A DNA stretch of 64,000 nt from Steroidobacteraceae bacterium (GTDB lineage: Bacteria > Pseudomonadota > Gammaproteobacteria > Steroidobacterales > Steroidobacteraceae). How positions within the stretch are numbered: position 1 is the stretch's first letter; each line of letters begins with the position of its first letter. A program made the position numbers and the translations under genes. Where the stretch lies: contig JABAQN010000042.1 of assembly GCA_019187495.1 (NCBI GenBank), positions 62,001 to 126,000 of the forward strand, given 5' to 3'. The notes beneath the pieces are model-generated. The model made no database searches and had not been told where the DNA came from. It saw only the letters and a program-made list of their open reading frames with translations. Positions 24,701 to 33,124 of this stretch are shown here, piece by piece.

Positions 24701-25921
24701 ATGGGTAACTCACGACCGCTCTCCGGGATCCGGGTCATCAACCTCGGCTGGGTCTGGGCCGGCCCGGTCGCCGGCCAGACCCTGTCGTTCCTCGGCGCCG
24801 AAGTGCTCAAGATCGAGTCGCGCCAGCGGCTCGACATGCTGCGCACGCTGCCGCCGTTCGCCGAGGGCATCCCGGGCCCGGACCGCAGCCTCTCGAACCA
24901 TGCCTGCTGGGCGGGCAACGGTTCCGTTTCGCTCAACCTGAAAGAGAAGGAAGCGCGCGACCTCACGCTCGAGCTGATCGCGCACGCGGATGTCGTGATC
25001 GAGAACTTCGGCCCGGGTGTCATGGAGCGCCTCGACCTCGGCTACGATCGTCTGTGCGCGGTCAAGCCCGACATCATCCTGTTCTCGATGCCCGCGGCGG
25101 GGCTCACGGGTCCCCTGAGCCACGTGCGCACCTATGGCCTCAGCCTCACCTCGCTGACGGGGCTCGACAGCGTGGTCGGCTACAAGGGGGGCGGTCCGAT
25201 TCCGTTCGAGAACGCTTTCGTCGACCCGCTGGCGGGTATCTTCGGCGCCTTCGCCGTCGTGACGGCCCTGCACCATCGGCGCAATACCGGCCAGGGGCAG
25301 CACGTCGATTTTTCGCAGCAGGAAGCCGTCATGCAGATGATGGGACCTGCCTACATGGATTACGTGCTGAACGGACGGGTCGGCGGCCCGAAGAGCAACG
25401 AACATCCGCTCGGCATCGCCGCGCCGCATTCGGTATTCCCGTGCCGCGGCGAGGACCGCTGGATCAGCATCGCCGTGCAGACGGAGGTGGAGTGGGCCGG
25501 GCTCGTGCGGGCGATGGGCGATCCGGAGTGGGCGCGGTCCGAAGAGTTCGCGACCGCGCGCGCGCGCGTCGCCCACATCGATGCACTGCATGCGCAGCTC
25601 GCCGCGTGGACGGCGCAGCAGGACGATCGCGAGCTCGCGACGCTGCTGCAGCGCCACGGCGTCGCGGCGGCGCCGGTGCTGAATGTCGGCGATCTGCTGC
25701 ACGATCCGCACTTCGCCGCGCGCAAGACCTTCCTCGAAGTCGTGCACCCGCTCGGATTCAAGGAGACGATCTATGGCGCCTACGTCAAGCTGAGCCGCAC
25801 GCCATCCGAAGTCAGGACCGGCCCGATGATCGGGCAGGACAACGAGCGCGCGTTCCGCGGGATCCTCGGGATGAGCGAGGAACGCTATCGCGACCTCATC
25901 GCGCGCAAGATCATTTACTGA
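24701..25921 (+). CDS. CaiB/BaiF family III CoA-transferase
   Basis: The protein has 406 residues: IRVINLGWVWAGPVAGQTLSFLGAEVLKIES at the N terminus, catalytic Asp in FVDPLAGIFGAF, then GQGQHVDFSQQEA. Full length with conserved active-site Asp, so probably active. The N-terminal VWAGPVAG segment and a long insert naming PPFAEGIPGPDRS distinguish it from the neighbours, so it is not a recent duplicate of them. Confidence 0.9.
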   Translation: MGNSRPLSGIRVINLGWVWAGPVAGQTLSFLGAEVLKIESRQRLDMLRTLPPFAEGIPGPDRSLSNHACWAGNGSVSLNLKEKEARDLTLELIAHADVVIENFGPGVMERLDLGYDRLCAVKPDIILFSMPAAGLTGPLSHVRTYGLSLTSLTGLDSVVGYKGGGPIPFENAFVDPLAGIFGAFAVVTALHHRRNTGQGQHVDFSQQEAVMQMMGPAYMDYVLNGRVGGPKSNEHPLGIAAPHSVFPCRGEDRWISIAVQTEVEWAGLVRAMGDPEWARSEEFATARARVAHIDALHAQLAAWTAQQDDRELATLLQRHGVAAAPVLNVGDLLHDPHFAARKTFLEVVHPLGFKETIYGAYVKLSRTPSEVRTGPMIGQDNERAFRGILGMSEERYRDLIARKIIY

Positions 25922-25963
25922 AGAGCGACGGCGGACTGCCGCGCCCCAACCGAGAAACCCGCC

Positions 25964-26794
25964 ATGACCGATGAGCTCAAAACCCTCCGCTACGCCGTCG
26001 AAGACAATGTCGGCGTCATCACGCTGAATCGCCCGGACAAGCTGAACGCGATCAGCTGGCAGCTGGCCGAGGAACTGTCGGGGCTGCTGTACCGCCTGCG
26101 CTTCGACGACTCCGTGCGGGCCATCGTCCTCACGGGTGCGGGCCGCGCGTTCTGCGCCGGTGGCGACGTCGAGTTCATCTCGGGCGAAGGCGATCACCCG
26201 ATGCCCGGTACCTCGGATGCGTCGCGTCCGATCCCGCGCTGGCAGCGCAAGTCCCCGGGCGGGCACTTCTTCGATGTCGCGCGCCAGCTCATCGCGGTCG
26301 ACAAGCCGGTGATCGCCGCGATCCACGGCCATGCGGTGGGCGCGGGCCTCGGGTACGCGCTCGCCTGCGACCGTCGCTTCGGCGATACGACGACGAAAAT
26401 GAGCGCCATTTTCACCAGCATCGGCGTCGCGCCCGACTGCGGGCTGTCGTATTTCCTGCCGCGCGTCGTCGGCTTGCCGAAGGCGTTGATGATCGCGGAG
26501 ACCGGCAGGATCTTCAAGGCGGAGGAATGCCGCGAACTCGGCCTGCTCGACGAACTCGTGCCGGAGGGTACGAGCCTCGCGGCGGCGCTCGAGTACGCGA
26601 AGCTGCTCGCGAGCCGGGCCAGCACGGCGGTGGACATGGCCCGCCGGCTCATCCACATGTCGCTGCAGCACAATCTCGAGCAGATGCTCGATTTCGAGGG
26701 GCACTACGGCGTCGCGGTGGCGACGACGGCCGATGCGAAGGAGGGCACGATGGCCTTCCTCGAGAAGCGCAAACCGGTGTTCCGGGGCGTGTGA
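25964..26794 (+). CDS. Enoyl-CoA hydratase/isomerase (PaaG-like)
   Basis: The protein has 276 residues. Oxyanion-hole segments TGAGRAFCAGGDVEF and HGHAVGAGLGYALACDRRF are followed by FTSIGVAPDCGLSYFLPRVVG, a pattern typical of PaaG/2-cyclohexenylcarbonyl-CoA-isomerase-like crotonases that keep an Asp in this place. Between the two motifs is an insert (EGDHPMPGTSDASRP) that may shape the substrate pocket. It sits between CoA-transferase genes, with an AAGGAG ribosome site for the following gene 12 bases after its stop. Confidence 0.9.
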   Translation: MTDELKTLRYAVEDNVGVITLNRPDKLNAISWQLAEELSGLLYRLRFDDSVRAIVLTGAGRAFCAGGDVEFISGEGDHPMPGTSDASRPIPRWQRKSPGGHFFDVARQLIAVDKPVIAAIHGHAVGAGLGYALACDRRFGDTTTKMSAIFTSIGVAPDCGLSYFLPRVVGLPKALMIAETGRIFKAEECRELGLLDELVPEGTSLAAALEYAKLLASRASTAVDMARRLIHMSLQHNLEQMLDFEGHYGVAVATTADAKEGTMAFLEKRKPVFRGV

Positions 26795-26817
26795 CGGCGG
26801 ACCGGAAGGAGACGGCG

Positions 26818-28077
26818 ATGTCTGCGGAAAATACAACCTGCAAGCCGCTCGCGGGGCTGCGCGTCCTCGATGTGTCGACGATGCTGGCGGGCCCCTATGG
26901 GGCGACATTGCTCGGCGACCTCGGTGCCGATGTCATCAAGGTCGAATCGCACCTCGGCGACGACAGCCGCCGGCTCGGGGCGATGCGGGACGGCGAATGC
27001 GGGCCCTTCCTGAGCCTGAACCGCAACAAGCGCGATGTCGTGATCGACATGCAGCAGATCGAGGGGCAGCAGGTGTTCGCGCGGCTCGCCGCGACGACCG
27101 ACGTGCTGATCACCAATGTCCGCGAGCCGGCGCTCAGCAGGCTGGGCCTCAGCCATGAACAGGTTTCCCGCCACCGTCCCGACATCGTGTGGATCGGCGT
27201 CACCGCGTTCGGGCCCGACGGGCCTTACGCGGGGCGTCCGGGCATCGACTTCCTGACGCAGGGCTACTGCGGCGTGCTCGGGCTCAACGGCGAGCCGGGC
27301 GGCGGACCCGTGCGTACCGGCTTTCCGGCCGTCGATGTCATCACCTCGCTCCTCGTCAGCAATGCGGCGCTCGCGGCGCTGCGGGTCCGCGATCGCACGG
27401 GCAAGGGCCAGCGGGTCGAGGTATCGCTGCTCGATGCCCTGATGCACGCCCAGGCGAGCTCGATCGGCAGCTATCTCGCCACCGGCGAGCCGCCGAAGCG
27501 CACCGGCAACCGCAGCCAGTACTTCGCGCCGTCGGGCGTCTATCCCACGAAGGATGGCCGGCACGTGATCATCACGACGCCGAGCGAGAAATTCTTCGGC
27601 AACGTATGCCGGGCGCTCGGTGCGCAGTGGGACCAGGATCCGCGCTTCTCGAGCATCGCGGCGCGGCTCGCGAACCACGACGAACTCGACCGCGTGATGT
27701 CCGAGCGCACGCGGCAGTTCGATCGCGATGAACTCGTCGAACGACTGATCGCGGCGGACGTGCTGACCGCACCGATCAACGACGTCGAAGACGTCGTCAG
27801 GGACCCGCAGATCCGACACAACCGGATGATCGTATCGGTCGAACATCCGGCCCTGGGGCAGGTCGAAGTCACCGGCGTTCCGATCCGTTTCTATGGAACC
27901 CCGTGCATGGTCGAGCGCCATCCGCCGATGCACGGCGAGCACACGCGGGAAGTGCTCGCGGGGCTCGGCTACACTCAGGCCGAAATCGATGCCTCGATTG
28001 CCGCGGGCGTGACCGCGGACCGGCCTGAAATGCTGCGACGGAAGGCCGGGCGCAAGGCGCGCCAGCGGACCGGCTAG
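26818..28077 (+). CDS. CaiB/BaiF family III CoA-transferase
   Basis: The protein has 419 residues. Signature LRVLDVSTMLAGPYGATLLGDLGADVIKVES, catalytic Asp in TGFPAVDVITSLLVSN, then GKGQRVEVSLLDALMH. The C-terminal tail is basic (RRKAGRKARQRTG). The start at 26818 is fixed by the strong AAGGAG at 26806-26811. Probably an active transferase. Confidence 0.91.
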   Translation: MSAENTTCKPLAGLRVLDVSTMLAGPYGATLLGDLGADVIKVESHLGDDSRRLGAMRDGECGPFLSLNRNKRDVVIDMQQIEGQQVFARLAATTDVLITNVREPALSRLGLSHEQVSRHRPDIVWIGVTAFGPDGPYAGRPGIDFLTQGYCGVLGLNGEPGGGPVRTGFPAVDVITSLLVSNAALAALRVRDRTGKGQRVEVSLLDALMHAQASSIGSYLATGEPPKRTGNRSQYFAPSGVYPTKDGRHVIITTPSEKFFGNVCRALGAQWDQDPRFSSIAARLANHDELDRVMSERTRQFDRDELVERLIAADVLTAPINDVEDVVRDPQIRHNRMIVSVEHPALGQVEVTGVPIRFYGTPCMVERHPPMHGEHTREVLAGLGYTQAEIDASIAAGVTADRPEMLRRKAGRKARQRTG

Positions 28078-28162
28078 TCCGCTTGCGGGATGGCGAAGGG
28101 CGGCCGGTCGGGGATCATTCCCGACTGGCCTGAAGCATCGATCGAACGCGCGAGGCACCGAG

Positions 28163-29347
28163 ATGGGTCGCATCCTGGAAGACGTCACAGTCCTCGATCT
28201 GACACGGCAGTTTCCCGCCGCGCTGTCGGCCGCCTTCCTCGGCGATTTCGGCGCGCGGATCATCCGCCTCGACCTCTTGCCGACGGCGCCGTCCGCGCCG
28301 ACGGGCCGCTGGAACCACGAAGCGGACCTGATCCACCGGAACAAATTGTCGGTTGCGATCAATCCGTCGACGCCGCGCGGCCGCGAGGTGATCCGCTCGC
28401 TCGCCGCAAAGGCCGACGTGATCGTCACCGACTGGCAGCGCGACGAACTGGCCGCGATGGCGCTCGACTACGCGGCGGCGAGTGCCGCACGAGCGGACAT
28501 CATCCACGCGCGCCTGTCGGGCTTCGGCCCCGAGGGTCCGGACCAGGACCTGCCGGCGATCGATGAACTCGCCGCGGCGCGCACCGGTGCGATGCCGATG
28601 TTGCCGCAACCCGGGCAGCCGCCTGTCTACACCGGCGCCGGCGCGATGCACGCGATGGGGCAACTCGCGTTCGGCATCGTCACGGCGCTGCTGCACCGGT
28701 TGCAGACCGGTGAAGGGCAGCAGGTCGATGTCTCGCTCTTCGGCGCGAACATGTACGGATCGGCGCTCGACCTGCAGGCGTTCCTCGCCATCGGGCACGG
28801 GGACCGGCTGCTGAATCCGATTTCGAGGCTCGATGTGTCGAACCCGATGTCGGGCTCGGTTTACATGAGCGCCGACGGGCGCTGGGTCACGCTCACGATG
28901 CCCGACACCGATCGCTGGTGGCCGGCGTTTTCCGGCATCCTCGGCATCCCGCAGGACGATGCGCGCTTCGACACCCACGAGAAGCGCACGGCGGTCAACC
29001 GGCTGGCGCTCATCGGCGAGCTCGAGGAGCGGTTCCGGCGCGAGCCGGCGGATCACTGGCGGCGCCAGTTCCAGGAAAAGCAGCTGTCCGCCGACATCAT
29101 CGAACGTTTCGATTTCCCGGCGAACGATCCCGGTGTCTACGCAAATCGCTACATCATCGATCTCGAGCATCCGAGCTTCGGCAAGGTGAAGTCGCTGGGA
29201 TTCCCGGTCTGGGTCAGTGACAGCCCGGCCCGGCTCGAGCGGCTCGCGCCCTGCGTCGGCCAGCACACGGACCAGGTGCTGCACGAGCTGCTCGGGCTGT
29301 CGCGGCAATCGATCCACGAACTGGCGGACGCCGGGGTACTGTCATGA
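28163..29347 (+). CDS. CaiB/BaiF CoA-transferase-like protein lacking the catalytic Asp (possible inactive partner subunit)
   Basis: The protein has 394 residues. It keeps the fold signature (VTVLDLTRQFPAALSAAFLGDFGARIIRLD) and GEGQQVDVSLFGANMYG, but the catalytic Asp position reads Met in GAMHAMGQLAFG. It overlaps the start of the next, Asp-bearing CoA-transferase by 4 bases. Two-subunit family III CoA-transferases with one Asp-lacking subunit are known (benzylsuccinate CoA-transferase BbsEF), so this is probably the non-catalytic half of such a heteromer (inference). Confidence 0.85.
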   Translation: MGRILEDVTVLDLTRQFPAALSAAFLGDFGARIIRLDLLPTAPSAPTGRWNHEADLIHRNKLSVAINPSTPRGREVIRSLAAKADVIVTDWQRDELAAMALDYAAASAARADIIHARLSGFGPEGPDQDLPAIDELAAARTGAMPMLPQPGQPPVYTGAGAMHAMGQLAFGIVTALLHRLQTGEGQQVDVSLFGANMYGSALDLQAFLAIGHGDRLLNPISRLDVSNPMSGSVYMSADGRWVTLTMPDTDRWWPAFSGILGIPQDDARFDTHEKRTAVNRLALIGELEERFRREPADHWRRQFQEKQLSADIIERFDFPANDPGVYANRYIIDLEHPSFGKVKSLGFPVWVSDSPARLERLAPCVGQHTDQVLHELLGLSRQSIHELADAGVLS

Positions 29348-30552
29348 GCAAGGCACTCGAGGGTGTGCGCGTCATCGACCTCACGGTCTGGTTCCAGGGA
29401 CCGGTGTCCGCGCAGTATCTCGCCGATTTCGGCGCCGACGTCATCAAGGTGGAACGCCCGCAAGGCGGCGACCAGGGCCGTGGCGTGCGCAGCATCAAGT
29501 CGCTCGAAGTGGGCGACTGGAACCAGTACTTCCTCGTGATCAATCGCAACAAGAAGAGCATGGCGATCGATCTGAAGAAGCCCGAAGGGCAGGAGATTCT
29601 CTATCGGCTGGTGGAGAAGTCGGACGTGTTCCTGTCGAATCTCGCGCCGGAGATGCTGGCCGGCTGGAACCTGACGTACGAGAAACTGTCGGCCATCAAT
29701 CCGAAGCTCGTTTACGCGACGAACACCGGCTATGGCAAGTTCAGCAAGGTCACCAAGCCGTCCTTCGACATGACCGTGCAGGCGCTCACCGGCGTCATGG
29801 CGCGCCTCGGCGAGCCCGGCCAGCCGCCGATCTACCTCGGCATGGGCTCGGGTGATGCCTATGGCGGCATCATGTCGGCGCTCGGCATCGTGCTCGCGCT
29901 CTACGAGTGCCGGCGCACGGGCAAGGGACAGAGCCTCGACGCCTCGCTCTATGGCGCGCAGCTCTACCTCGCCGCGCCGCAGCTCCAGGCCTATCTCGCC
30001 GGCAACGAATCGAGCGCGCTGCAGCACTCGCGCCGCGAGGTCGAAAATCCGCTCTGGAACCTGTACCCGACGAGCGGCAAGTGGATCTACATCTGCGAGC
30101 CGAATGAAGACGGGCGTTTCGCCGCGCTGCGCCGCGCGCTGGGTGAGCCGGCGGCGCTCGCCGTGCCGGCCTTCGCCACGGCCGCGCAGCGGCGAACGAA
30201 CAATGAAGCGCTGATCGCAACGATCGAGGCGCAGACGCTGAAGCAGGGCCACGAAACGCTGATGGCCGCGCTGCGCGCAGCCGGCGTCGTCGCGAGTCCG
30301 GTGAACAACTTCGCCGACGTCGTGCGCGACGCGCAGGCCTGGCAGAACCAGTACTTCATGAAGGCCTATTGCGAGGAAGTGCAGCGGGAGGTCGACATCC
30401 GCGGCCTGCCGGTGAGGCTTTCCAAGACGCCGGGGGAAGTCCGCAGCCTCGGCCCGCAACTCGGCCAGGATACCGAGATACTGATGATGGACCTGCTCGG
30501 TTACGAGTGGGAGCAGATCGAGGCGCTCAAGGCGAAGGGCGCGATTCCCTGA
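29344..30552 (+). CDS. CaiB/BaiF family III CoA-transferase, catalytic partner
   Basis: The protein has 402 residues. N-terminal VRVIDLTVWFQGPVSAQYLADFGADVIKVERP; the active-site Asp is seen in GMGSGDAYGGIMSALG. It starts within the stop of the preceding Asp-lacking homologue (ATGA), which points to equimolar synthesis and a heteromeric enzyme. The Gly-rich region near the Asp and the WFQGP motif are also reminiscent of benzylsuccinate-type transferases; the substrate is unknown. Confidence 0.9.
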   Translation: MSKALEGVRVIDLTVWFQGPVSAQYLADFGADVIKVERPQGGDQGRGVRSIKSLEVGDWNQYFLVINRNKKSMAIDLKKPEGQEILYRLVEKSDVFLSNLAPEMLAGWNLTYEKLSAINPKLVYATNTGYGKFSKVTKPSFDMTVQALTGVMARLGEPGQPPIYLGMGSGDAYGGIMSALGIVLALYECRRTGKGQSLDASLYGAQLYLAAPQLQAYLAGNESSALQHSRREVENPLWNLYPTSGKWIYICEPNEDGRFAALRRALGEPAALAVPAFATAAQRRTNNEALIATIEAQTLKQGHETLMAALRAAGVVASPVNNFADVVRDAQAWQNQYFMKAYCEEVQREVDIRGLPVRLSKTPGEVRSLGPQLGQDTEILMMDLLGYEWEQIEALKAKGAIP

Positions 30553-30574
30553 ACCGACGCGCGAGGTGGATGCA

Positions 30575-31495
30575 ATGAGCAGTTCGAATTTCAGCGACTG
30601 GAGCGTGGTCACCGGCGACGGCCTCGATGACTTCAGGGAGATCGTCTTCGAGAAACGCCATCACCGCACGCTCGGCGGCGGGGTGGCGCGCGTCTCGCTG
30701 AACAAGCCCGACAAGATGAACGCGATGACCGTCGCGACGGTCGACGAAATGTTCCGCGCGTTCTACGACGCGAGCCATGACCCGTCGATCGGCGTGATCG
30801 TCGTGGCGGGGCGCGGCAAGCACTTCGGCGCGGGCGGCGATGTCGTCTGGGAGCGCTGGGGCCTGCGCGAGGCTTTCTACAACCGTTATCCCCACAACCG
30901 CCTGATCCGCATGTCGCGCAAACCGGTGATCGCCCAGGTGCAGGGCTATTGCGTGGGCGGGCACAACCACATGGCCTACTGCTGCGACTTCACGATCGCG
31001 GCCGACAACGCGGTGTTCGCGCAGGCCGGGCCGCGGGTCTCGTCGCCGGCAGATGGTTACTTCGTGCCCTACCTGACGAAAGTGGTCGGCGCGAAGAAGG
31101 CGCGCGAGATCTGGATGTTGTGCCGCAAGTACAAGGCGGACGAAGCGCTGCAGATGGGCCTCGTCAACACGGTCGTGCCGCTCGAGCAGCTCGAGGCCGA
31201 AGTGGAGACGTGGTGCGAGGAACTCCTCTCGAAGAGCCCGGGCTGCCTCGAGATCCTGAAGGCGGCGTTCGACCAGGAGGTCGACGGCTACAAGGAGCAG
31301 TGCGTCATCTCCTCGTCGATGTACCCGGACTGGTTCGACATGCCGGAAGGCAAGGAGGGCGGGGCCTCCTTCGTCGAAAAGCGCCCGCCGCGTTTCTGGG
31401 ACATCCGCCAGCGCGAAGCGCAGATGCGCGCGACGCTGCTCGAGGAATACGAGGCGCTGCAGGCGAAAGGCAAGGGCGCCGGGTCGTCGAAGTGA
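30575..31495 (+). CDS. MenB/BadI-like crotonase (possible ring-opening hydrolase)
   Basis: The protein has 306 residues, longer than ordinary hydratases. Its core QAGPRVSSPADGYFVPYLTKVVG and KKAREIWMLCRKYKADEALQMGLVNTVVP closely follow the 1,4-dihydroxy-2-naphthoyl-CoA synthase (MenB) pattern, which is shared by BadI, the 2-ketocyclohexanecarboxyl-CoA hydrolase that opens an alicyclic ring. The oxyanion-hole segment is GRGKHFGAGGDV. With no menaquinone genes around it, ring cleavage of a cyclic 3-keto acyl-CoA is the more attractive role (inference). I chose the ATG at 30575 over a GTG at 30566 for better ribosome-site spacing. Confidence 0.85.
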   Translation: MSSSNFSDWSVVTGDGLDDFREIVFEKRHHRTLGGGVARVSLNKPDKMNAMTVATVDEMFRAFYDASHDPSIGVIVVAGRGKHFGAGGDVVWERWGLREAFYNRYPHNRLIRMSRKPVIAQVQGYCVGGHNHMAYCCDFTIAADNAVFAQAGPRVSSPADGYFVPYLTKVVGAKKAREIWMLCRKYKADEALQMGLVNTVVPLEQLEAEVETWCEELLSKSPGCLEILKAAFDQEVDGYKEQCVISSSMYPDWFDMPEGKEGGASFVEKRPPRFWDIRQREAQMRATLLEEYEALQAKGKGAGSSK

Positions 31496-32682
31496 CGCAG
31501 CTTGCCCCGAACGTGCTGCGGGACGCCGCCTGTATCGTCGGCATCGGCGAGACGGCCGTGTGCCGCAAGCCGGGCTCGGGCCTCAGCGTCATGGCGCTGC
31601 AGCTGAAGGCGGTCGCCGCGGCCCTCGAGGACGCGGGACTGCGGGCCCGCGACATCGACGGCATCATGCCGTTCCCGAATCTCGGGCGGGCGGAGGCCTT
31701 CGCCGCGAGCCTCGGCTGCGAGAACCTGCGCTTCGCCGCCACACTGAATCTCGGCGGCGCTTCGCCGGTCGCCGCACTGCGCATGGCGGCGATGGCGGTC
31801 GCGACCGGTGTCGCGAACCACGTGCTCGTGCCCGGGGGCTGGAACGGCTATTCCGGTGCGCGCACCCGCGAGATCGCCGCGAACGATGTCGAGTCGATCC
31901 CGGGCGCGGCGATCGCGCGCGACTGGTACCTGCCCTACGGCCTTTCCGCGCCGCCGCAGTGGTACGCGCTGATGGCGCAGCGGCACATGCACGAATACGG
32001 CACCCGCGCCGAGCAGCTCGGCGCGGTGGCGCTCGCGATGCGCAGGCACGCGCAACTGAATCCCGGCGCGCTGATGTGCGGCAAGCCGATGACAATGGCG
32101 GACTATCTTGCCTCGCCGATGATCACGGCGCCGTATCGCATGCTCGACTGCTGCCTCGAGACCGACGGCGCCGCCGCCTACATCGTGAGCTCGACGGCGC
32201 GCGCGCGCGACCTGCGCCAGCGGCCGGTGTCGATCATGGGTGCGGCGTCGGGCCAGCCTTACCCGGCCGACGACATCATCAACCGCAAGGACTTCCACCG
32301 CACGGGCCTCACGACCGCGGCGCCCGAGGCGTTCGCGATGGCGGGCGTGACGCCGGCCGACGCGGACTTCGCGCAGGTCTACGACTGCTTCACCTTCGAG
32401 GTGATCCAGCAGCTCGAGGAGGCCGGCTTCTGCCGGCGCGGCGAGGGCGGCGCGTTCGTCGAGAACGGCGCGATCGAGCTCGGCGGCCGGTTGCCGGTCA
32501 ATACGCACGGCGGGCTGCTGTCGCAGGCGCACCTGCTCGGCATCGGCCATGTGGTCGAGGCGGTGCGGCAGCTGCGCGGCGAGGCAGGTGCGCGGCAGGT
32601 GAAGGACGCCGAAATCGGCGTCGTCACCGGCTGGGGGGATTTCGGCGACGGCAGCATCGCGATCCTGCGTCGCGTGAATTGA
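31492..32682 (+). CDS. Thiolase-fold protein (lipid-transfer / acetyl-CoA acetyltransferase type)
   Basis: The protein has 396 residues. It opens with DAACIVGIGETAVCRKPGSG and has the C-terminal NTHGGLLSQAHLLGIGHVVEA and TGWGDFGDGSIAILRR of SCP2-type thiolases. The usual nucleophilic-Cys loop reads TLNLGGASPVAALRMA, with no Cys at the expected spot, as in Ltp2-like aldolases. It is paired with the DUF35 gene 10 bases downstream, mirroring the 14377/14829 pair in reverse order. It may be a retro-aldolase rather than a thiolase (inference). GTG start in a 4-base overlap. Confidence 0.83.
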   Translation: MTQLAPNVLRDAACIVGIGETAVCRKPGSGLSVMALQLKAVAAALEDAGLRARDIDGIMPFPNLGRAEAFAASLGCENLRFAATLNLGGASPVAALRMAAMAVATGVANHVLVPGGWNGYSGARTREIAANDVESIPGAAIARDWYLPYGLSAPPQWYALMAQRHMHEYGTRAEQLGAVALAMRRHAQLNPGALMCGKPMTMADYLASPMITAPYRMLDCCLETDGAAAYIVSSTARARDLRQRPVSIMGAASGQPYPADDIINRKDFHRTGLTTAAPEAFAMAGVTPADADFAQVYDCFTFEVIQQLEEAGFCRRGEGGAFVENGAIELGGRLPVNTHGGLLSQAHLLGIGHVVEAVRQLRGEAGARQVKDAEIGVVTGWGDFGDGSIAILRRVN

Positions 32683-32692
32683 TCGAGGTCGT

Positions 32693-33112
32693 ATGGGGAG
32701 CACCGAAGCGAAGCTGGTCAGGCCCTTGCCGCTGATGGAAGGCATGACGAAGGAATTCCACGACTGGTGCGCGCGCGGCGAACTGCGCTTCCAGAGATGT
32801 CGCGCGTGCGGCGAATTCCGCCACGTGCCGCGCGAGCTGTGTGCGGCTTGCGGTTCATTCGAATGGGAATGGGCGCGTTCGAGCGGCCGGGGCACGGTGT
32901 TCACCTTCACGGTGGTCGCCCGCGCGCTGCACCCGGCGTTCGCGCAGGCAGTGCCTTATGCGGCGGCCGTGATCGAACTCGAGGAGGGCGTGCGCTTCCT
33001 CGGCAACGTCGTGGACTGCCCGCCGGATGACCTGCGCATCGGCATGCCGGTGCGCGTCGATTTCGAGAAGCAGACGGACTCCATCACGCTGCCGGTGTTC
33101 CGCCGCGCCTGA
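32693..33112 (+). CDS. DUF35 zinc-ribbon/OB-fold protein, partner of the preceding thiolase-fold protein
   Basis: The protein has 139 residues. An N-terminal helix (MTKEFHDWCARGELRFQRC) leads into the ribbon CRACGEFRHVPRELCAACG, then the OB-fold GRGTVFTFTVVARALHPAFA and the strand AAAVIELEEGVRFLGNVVD. The four Cys are intact, so zinc binding is likely. It closes the long rightward gene run and is convergent with the minus-strand GFA gene 12 bases away. Confidence 0.9.
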   Translation: MGSTEAKLVRPLPLMEGMTKEFHDWCARGELRFQRCRACGEFRHVPRELCAACGSFEWEWARSSGRGTVFTFTVVARALHPAFAQAVPYAAAVIELEEGVRFLGNVVDCPPDDLRIGMPVRVDFEKQTDSITLPVFRRA

Positions 33113-33124
33113 TCACGCCCGCGG

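Noticed and set aside
24710-26908. Minus-strand open frame of 732 codons
   Set aside because: Antisense to a CoA-transferase and a hydratase gene with clear motifs.
10573-33112. Naming the island a steroid degradation cluster
   Set aside because: Side-chain-type enzymes are present but no ring-degradation markers (kstD, kshAB, hsaC, scd4AB type) were seen, so the substrate is left open.
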